In this document: positions 23,633 through 27,994 of the stretch, piece after piece
Position numbering within the stretch: the stretch's first letter is position 1
Layout of the letters: the number at the start of each line of letters is the position of its first letter
Assembly: GCA_043778315.1 (NCBI GenBank)
Contig: JAYWGJ010000214.1
Coordinates: 1 to 27,994, forward strand
Direction: 5' to 3'
Length of the DNA stretch: 27,994 nt
From: JBEEMU01 sp043778315
GTDB lineage: Bacteria; Bacteroidota; Bacteroidia; Chitinophagales; Saprospiraceae
Program-made: the position numbers and the translations under genes
Notes under the pieces: generated by a model
What the model was told of the DNA's origin: nothing
The model's input: the letters and a program-made list of their open reading frames with translations, nothing else
The model's database searches: none

Positions 23633-23663
23633 CAAAGATAATACTTTAATAGGTAAAGGCAAA
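23633..23663 (-). promoter_or_regulatory. Bacteroidota-type promoter of the nuo run
   Basis: Read on the minus strand, TTTG (23663-23660) is followed after 19 bp by TATCTTTG (23640-23633). This matches the -33 TTTG and -7 TAnnTTTG consensus for the primary sigma factor of Bacteroidota. Transcription would start near 23626, leaving a leader of about 24 nt before nuoA. I found no second match with both boxes in the spacers of the run. Confidence 0.7.
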
Positions 23664-23942
23664 TTAATTGTGATAAACGAAAAAAAGATGCAAATAAAAA
23701 TATTCTTTATTTTAATAGGTAGCCAATTTTTTAACCCGCGAGTAGGTTACGCGCAAGCGCACTATGAACATAGGGTTGTAGTGTAATATGTGATAAAAAA
23801 GTGATTTTGTTGGTTTACATTTGGATTAGTGTGCGAAATAACTATCGCGGTAAAATGCTTTCATCGTTAGGGAACAAAAGTAAACGAATGACTCAAGAGC
23901 GAACATAAGCCAAAACTTTATTTGTATTTCATGTAAAAAAAA

Positions 23943-24269
23943 TCTTAGTGTGCTAAATCGATTGCTGTTCATCATAGTAGCTATCGCTAAATAAGCATGG
24001 GTATTCGAAAAGTGTAATTTTAAAGTTAAAATGTGCGTAAGCCAACATTTTAGCTTTAAAATAAACGAGGATTATAACCGTGCTTATATGCTGTCAGGTA
24101 CTTATTATTAAAATAAAAATATTTAATCCAAATAATATTTCAATAAAGATTTTAAAATACGCTTTAAAAAGTGTGAAACTTGTACTGTTTCATTTTTATA
24201 AAATATTATTTGGTTTCATTTTTTGAAATGGAATTATCTGAAAGCAGCGACCGATTTAGTACACTAAGA
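23943..24269. repeat. 327-bp unit with 27-bp imperfect terminal inverted repeats
   Basis: The left end (23943-23969) and the reverse complement of the right end (24269-24243) agree at 23 of 27 positions; all four differences are transitions. There is no obvious target-site duplication outside. The interior has no transposase frame. This fits a decayed MITE-like non-autonomous element, or the paired base of a long structured RNA, since three of the four differences would still pair as G-U in a plus-strand transcript. Confidence 0.6.
24017..24062 (+). ncRNA. Strong 18-bp hairpin, possible structured RNA
   Basis: The arms 24017-24034 and 24045-24062 pair over 18 positions with a single G-U wobble in plus-strand RNA (an A-C mismatch on the other strand), closing a 10-nt loop. 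The wobble favours a plus-strand RNA or simply chance decay of a DNA palindrome. No T run follows directly. It lies inside the inverted-repeat unit. Confidence 0.4.
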
Positions 24270-24382
24270 GATACTTTGTATGCAAAACAATCTGCGTTCT
24301 AAGAAAGATAAGTACCACGAAGCGACGGTTAAAACCTGTTTTAATAGAGACGCGACGCGTATCATACATTTTAAACCTTAAC

Positions 24383-24423
24383 AAAAAACGGTCGCGTTCC
24401 TTTACAGAAACACGACCGTTTTT
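24383..24423 (-). terminator. Intrinsic terminator of the OmpA gene, probably bidirectional
   Basis: The arms 24389-24398 and 24409-24418 form a 10-bp GC-rich stem with one G-U wobble on the minus strand and a 10-nt loop. Six T follow on the minus strand (plus-strand A run 24383-24388), and five T follow on the plus strand (24419-24423). It lies 28 bp after the stop of the OmpA-family gene. Confidence 0.9.
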
Positions 24424-24450
24424 ATATTGTACTATAATTAATTAACGAAA

Positions 24451-26511
24451 TTAACGTTTGATAATACCTGGATTTGTTCTGCGTGAACCCTTACGTTCTG
24501 GACGGCTACCGCCATTATCTCTGATGAGACGAGTGTCGGTTGGATTACCTGGCGCTGGAATTGGCATTGCACCCATTGGACCTTGGTCACAATTAGTAGC
24601 ATTACCTGCGCTGCTTGCGTTAGCTGGAGCTTCTTCGCTCGCTTCGGTACAAGGCACGATGCGCATTTCTACACGACGGTTCATGTATTGCGCTGCCGAT
24701 GTACCACCACCTGTTTTGACTACTGCGTCGTTCGATTTGATTTTTACTTTCAAGCGGCTCGCATCGATAGAATAGTTTTTCACCAAATAATCTTTAATTG
24801 CGTTGGCACGATTGTACGATAAACCACTATTGTAGTCCGCATCGCTGCGGTTATCATCTGTATAACCTTCTATTGCTACACATAATTTACTATTTTTGGT
24901 CATAATATTAGCAACGTGTTTCAACTGCGGCTGAAACTCTGGTTTGATGCAGTAACTGTCGCTATTGAAGTGTACCATAGGTAAAAACCATTCGCTATTA
25001 GTGGCACATGAAGAACAATCAATATTGCTAATCCCCTTGGTACCTACGCCATTCGGATCTACTGGAATACCTGGGTAAGTGAACGGCTCTTTATCATCAC
25101 AATCTTTTACGCCGTCGCCGTCGCTATCCATAGATACACCGCGCGTATCCACAGGACAGTCAGAAGGCGTGTTTGGTTCGCGGTCTAATTTATCAGGAAC
25201 GCCGTCACCATCTGTGTCTTTAAACGCATCGTCTAAGCCCGGTTTACCTTTTTGCTTAGCCAAATCAGCATAAGACGCGTCTAATGCGTTTAACCACCAA
25301 AGCGGCTCTACCGATTTTTTGAAGCTGCCGATATTGAAGTTCAAACGTAAATTAGTGTAATGTGGGAAATCTTTATTTTGTGTAAAGTCACCTTGTTCTG
25401 CCCAACGGTAGCCGTCCAAAAGGTCGTCATCGTTGAACGTAGTTTGGTGTTCCAAAGAGATAGATACGCGTTTGCTGAGGCGATAACCAATACCAACACC
25501 TGCATTGGCAATCGGATTTATTTTGAAAGTACGTCCACCTCTGCCTTGCTCAGATAGTTTACCCTCCGAGCCAAAGTCATACAATGCACCCCACTCTTCG
25601 CCTACTGTTTCGTATGTACCGTCTAAGCTACCTTTTATCTCCTCGCGTATCTTGTCGTAAGTCGCTTTGCTTTCGCCTTCTTTCGCCAGTATCTCAGAAA
25701 AACGGCGTTGGTCGTATAGATTACCGTTTTTGTCCAAAGCGTCGTGGCGTGTGCCATACGAGTTGAAACCAACACCCGCGATGAGGAATAAATCCCATTT
25801 GGTACGTTCTTTATGAAATTTGAGGTTATTCAAAGTAATGATGCCTTGCACCGATGCCTCCAAATACTCTGAGCGATAATTATAGTAATAAGGTAAGCCA
25901 GTACCTGTTTTTTGGTACAAAGTACCTCCTGGAGTAGCGCTTTTTATATCCCAACCATAACCTCTTGCACTACCATCAACGGGTGCATTAGCGATGCCCG
26001 AGCCTTCCGCCGTAGGTAACAGCTTAGTGCCTACACCCAGGTTTCGGTTCAAACCTACTCCATGTAAGCTCGGCAGATAGTTTAAGCCGTAAGCACGACC
26101 ACCAAATACGTTGAAACGGAGCGAGAATACATAGCCTAATGCTTTGCGCAAGTGGAAACCTACTGCGTAGCCTGGTTGTGAGTTCACATCGCCTGCATAT
26201 TGCAAATACCCGCCATGAATACCTAACTCCCACATACTGCGTGGTTTAGAGGGGAACTTACTCTGACCCGAACGCCATTTGGCATTATTGTCTTTGTCTC
26301 TCACCACATCGTCGGTGTATCCTTCGCCTTCGCCTCTTTTACCACTAGTACTTGTAGTAGTTTCTGGTGTGGCGGTGGTGCTTTCGGTCGCGGTTGTAGT
26401 TTCTTTTTCTACGGGTACAATTGCCGCACTATCCGATTGGGCGGTGGCAACGTTCCCTGCGAGCATTGTTGCAACTAGTGCAACGCTGAGAAGTTTAATT
26501 TTCCTTGTCAT
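24451..26511 (-). CDS. OmpA-family outer-membrane protein with TSP type-3 repeats
   Basis: With the start at ATG 26511 (MTRKIKLLSV) the protein has 686 residues; ATG 26526 would add five. The signal peptide ends near ATAQ at 25. Next come a Thr/Ser-rich linker (about 35-60) and a beta-barrel-like part from about 90 to 410 with many Gly and aromatic residues. Two calcium-binding thrombospondin type-3 repeats follow (DTDGDGVPDKLD near 430 and DSDGDGVKDCDD near 460), and then a C-terminal OmpA domain (about 495-620). That domain includes IEGYTDD and the NRRVEMRIV strand, which bind peptidoglycan. The likely role is an abundant link between outer membrane and cell wall, as for the OprF-like proteins of Bacteroidota. 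It has its own terminator and is a separate unit from the nuo run. Confidence 0.9.
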   Translation of the reverse strand: MTRKIKLLSVALVATMLAGNVATAQSDSAAIVPVEKETTTATESTTATPETTTSTSGKRGEGEGYTDDVVRDKDNNAKWRSGQSKFPSKPRSMWELGIHGGYLQYAGDVNSQPGYAVGFHLRKALGYVFSLRFNVFGGRAYGLNYLPSLHGVGLNRNLGVGTKLLPTAEGSGIANAPVDGSARGYGWDIKSATPGGTLYQKTGTGLPYYYNYRSEYLEASVQGIITLNNLKFHKERTKWDLFLIAGVGFNSYGTRHDALDKNGNLYDQRRFSEILAKEGESKATYDKIREEIKGSLDGTYETVGEEWGALYDFGSEGKLSEQGRGGRTFKINPIANAGVGIGYRLSKRVSISLEHQTTFNDDDLLDGYRWAEQGDFTQNKDFPHYTNLRLNFNIGSFKKSVEPLWWLNALDASYADLAKQKGKPGLDDAFKDTDGDGVPDKLDREPNTPSDCPVDTRGVSMDSDGDGVKDCDDKEPFTYPGIPVDPNGVGTKGISNIDCSSCATNSEWFLPMVHFNSDSYCIKPEFQPQLKHVANIMTKNSKLCVAIEGYTDDNRSDADYNSGLSYNRANAIKDYLVKNYSIDASRLKVKIKSNDAVVKTGGGTSAAQYMNRRVEMRIVPCTEASEEAPANASSAGNATNCDQGPMGAMPIPAPGNPTDTRLIRDNGGSRPERKGSRRTNPGIIKR

Positions 26512-26571
26512 AATAAAGGTTGTCATTATAGGTTAATAATAATTGATTAAATACTGGCTAACTAAGAATAC

Positions 26572-26591
26572 AGCTTATCAAGAGCTTATCA
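26572..26591. repeat. 9-bp sequence repeated with 11-bp period upstream of the OmpA gene
   Basis: The same 9-bp word occurs at 26572-26580 and 26583-26591, about one helical turn apart, some 60-80 bp before the OmpA start. This spacing is common in tandem regulator sites, but no regulator is identified. Confidence 0.4.
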
Positions 26592-26681
26592 TGTAGTTAT
26601 AATTGTTTATAATTTATGTATAATATTGTGATATGAATTAAAGATGTTTTTTTGACTTAAAAAGTTGCATCAACCATAAAA

Positions 26682-27284
26682 TTAAGTTAAAAAATGACAA
26701 AGCGTATCAAAATTGTCTTGCAGGCTGTCGCCAAATACTAAAATACCACCTTCATGTCCTGCCATCAATATTATTTTGATACATTCCGAATCAGAATAGT
26801 ACAAAAATCGTACCGATTCCGCCATTTGGGGCGTTCCATAGGGAATATTATGAGGGGTTGTAGGTAAAATATCGAGATTTTTTAGCCAAAAATTAGTGTT
26901 GTGTATATGTGTAACTGCTTTTATATCAGTATGAATAGTATAGAAAGCCGCGTGTGTTAATGCCTCCGAGGAGGCTTTTATTTTTCCTTTACAAAAAACA
27001 ACATTTTTGTTTATATTAAAATTATATACATACGAATATTGTTGTATATTTAACGTTTCGTGCGCGCCTGTCTGCGTTCCCGAAATGATAAAACCATCTT
27101 TGGAGGCTTCCTGCCGCGTACTAATATTGCCGTAGCCAATCCCGTTTACGTCTTCGCCTATCCAACCACTTTGCCATATTTTGGTGCGAAAATAATTTAA
27201 TTCTGTTATTTCTTGCGGTGCGATGCAATCGCAATCGTCCCAATAACATTCGTATTTGATAACGCCGTCCTGCTCTTCCATCAT
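26682..27284 (-). CDS. Class II aldolase/adducin family protein, MtnB-like
   Basis: The start at ATG 27284 forms an ATGA overlap with the mtnA stop and gives 200 residues; the frame is open to 27326 but that would overlap mtnA by 46 bp. Fold motifs are GYGNIS (about 50-55), SGTQTG (about 67-72), the metal-binding THIHN (HxH, about 124-128), IPYGTPQMAESV (about 146-157), and GHEGGILVFG (about 175-184) with a third His. Family enzymes are zinc lyases or dehydratases acting on sugar phosphates. Beside mtnA, a role as methylthioribulose-1-phosphate dehydratase (MtnB) in methionine salvage is the natural guess, but the protein looks like a divergent subfamily, so the symbol is withheld. Confidence 0.8.
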   Translation of the reverse strand: MMEEQDGVIKYECYWDDCDCIAPQEITELNYFRTKIWQSGWIGEDVNGIGYGNISTRQEASKDGFIISGTQTGAHETLNIQQYSYVYNFNINKNVVFCKGKIKASSEALTHAAFYTIHTDIKAVTHIHNTNFWLKNLDILPTTPHNIPYGTPQMAESVRFLYYSDSECIKIILMAGHEGGILVFGDSLQDNFDTLCHFLT

Positions 27285-27994
27285 TGCCCAAAAAGTTGTC
27301 GTATCGCTGTTTCCTTGGCGGCGCATACGCCGCGTTCGGTAATCAGAGCCGTGATATATCGGGCGGGCGTAACGTCAAATCCGTAATTGAGGACTGCCGT
27401 ATTTTCGGGTAAAATGCGTACTTCTTGCAGTTCGCCGCTTGCGGTCACGCCCTGTATATGCGTCAGTTCACGCGCCGAACGCGTTTCTATCGCTATATCG
27501 CTGCCGCTCGACAGTTCCCAATCTATGGTTGTAGAGGGCAGCGCGACGTAAAACGGTATCTTGTTTTCGTGCGCTGCCAACGCCTTCAGATACGTTCCTA
27601 TTTTGTTGCAAACGTCGCCGTTGAGCGTAGTGCGGTCAGTCCCGACGATGCACATATCCACCATTCCGCGCTGCATGAGCAGTCCGCCTGCATTATCGGT
27701 GATGACGGTGTGCGGAACGCCGTGTTGCCCGAGTTCCCAGGCGGTTATCGCGCCCTGATTGCGCGGGCGCGTTTCGTCCACCCAAACGTGTATTTTTATG
27801 CCTTTGTCGTGCGCCTGATAGATAGGCGAGGTTGCCGTTCCCCAATCCACACACGCCACCCAGCCTGCGTTGCAATGTGTAAGAATATTGACCGTCGCGC
27901 CTTGTTTTTGTTGGCTTAACGCCTCAATAATCGGCAGTCCGTGCGCGCCTATTTGCTTACAAATCTGTATATCTTCCGTTACTATTTGCGCTGC
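27281..27994 (-). CDS. mtnA: Methylthioribose-1-phosphate isomerase, 5' end outside window
   Basis: The open frame enters from the right edge and ends at TGA 27283-27281, giving 237 C-terminal residues of the protein. It has the eIF2B-like isomerase features: LTHCNAGW with the catalytic cysteine, the WVDETRPRNQGA block, DNAGGLLMQRG, and IVGTDRTTLNGDVCNKIGTY with the catalytic aspartate. The enzyme converts 5-methylthioribose 1-phosphate to the ribulose form in the methionine salvage pathway. An internal GTG (27859) is not a likely start, as conserved sequence continues upstream of it. The overlapping aldolase gene follows at once, suggesting one operon. Confidence 0.92.
   Translation of the reverse strand, partial: AAQIVTEDIQICKQIGAHGLPIIEALSQQKQGATVNILTHCNAGWVACVDWGTATSPIYQAHDKGIKIHVWVDETRPRNQGAITAWELGQHGVPHTVITDNAGGLLMQRGMVDMCIVGTDRTTLNGDVCNKIGTYLKALAAHENKIPFYVALPSTTIDWELSSGSDIAIETRSARELTHIQGVTASGELQEVRILPENTAVLNYGFDVTPARYITALITERGVCAAKETAIRQLFGQ

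Larger units (their letters stand above)
23664..24382. other. Gene-free spacer of about 720 bp
   Basis: No frame of convincing length or codon use is seen on either strand between nuoA and the OmpA terminator. The stretch is AT-rich and holds the inverted-repeat unit 23943-24269, a partial direct copy of its left end at 23826-23839, and a weak plus-strand hairpin with T run at about 24174-24196. Confidence 0.6.

Noticed and set aside
24228..24302. 24-codon plus-strand frame at the right end of the inverted-repeat unit
   Set aside because: Too short, and no family or ribosome site supports it; it may be a chance frame or a transposase remnant.
26664..26674. Small hairpin with T run after the aldolase gene
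   Set aside because: The stem is only 4 bp, too weak to call a terminator.
1..27994. CRISPR array, tRNA or rRNA genes, intact insertion sequence
   Set aside because: No regularly spaced repeats, no cloverleaf or rRNA-like segments and no transposase frame were seen on either strand.

Overview
The window looks like a chromosomal segment of a Bacteroidota bacterium. The evidence is a truncated 350-residue NuoG without a molybdopterin domain, a Bacteroidota-type promoter (TTTG, 19-bp spacer, TAnnTTTG) in front of nuoA, few Shine-Dalgarno sites, an OmpA protein with thrombospondin-type-3 repeats, and a GldL-like membrane protein. All recognised genes lie on the minus strand, so the biological order runs from high to low coordinates.

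Region 1 (27994 to 24383): the 3' part of mtnA (methionine salvage isomerase) overlaps by ATGA a class II aldolase gene. After a short intergenic stretch comes a large OmpA-family outer-membrane protein, closed by a clear intrinsic terminator. Region 2 (24382 to 23664): about 720 bp without a gene. It holds a 327-bp unit bounded by 27-bp imperfect inverted repeats, with a strong 18-bp hairpin inside.

Region 3 (23663 to 791): a single run of about 22.7 kb, starting at the nuoA promoter and ending at a hairpin after nuoG. It carries nuoA, B, C, D, E, F and G in canonical order, but almost every junction from nuoB on is opened by unrelated co-directional genes. These are: a DUF1761 membrane protein (B/C); two lipoproteins, a small membrane protein, a porin-like protein and an ATPase/nuclease pair (C/D); an ATPase/TOPRIM-like pair, a PD-(D/E)xK protein and a GldL-like membrane protein (D/E); an ATPase (DUF3696 type) with an unknown partner (E/F); and a PH-domain protein, a HepT/MntA toxin-antitoxin pair, a second PD-(D/E)xK paralogue, a small protein, a UVR-motif protein, a Uma2 nuclease and a Septu-like ATPase/HNH pair (F/G). 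nuoH to nuoN are not in the window. Region 4 (698 to 1): the 5' part of a polytopic membrane protein running off the edge.

The main point of interest is this conversion of a respiratory complex I operon into a host for at least four distinct overcoming-lysogenization-defect (OLD)/structural-maintenance-of-chromosomes (SMC)-like ATPase plus effector cassettes and a toxin-antitoxin system, all probable phage-defence functions. Most joints are short (about 2 to 60 bp) or overlapping, and nuoA has the only promoter I recognise, so the defence genes probably ride on respiratory transcription. Several cassettes, mainly the ATPase/nuclease pair at 16585-18646 and the ATPase/unknown pair at 9564-11834, do not match a defence system I can name.
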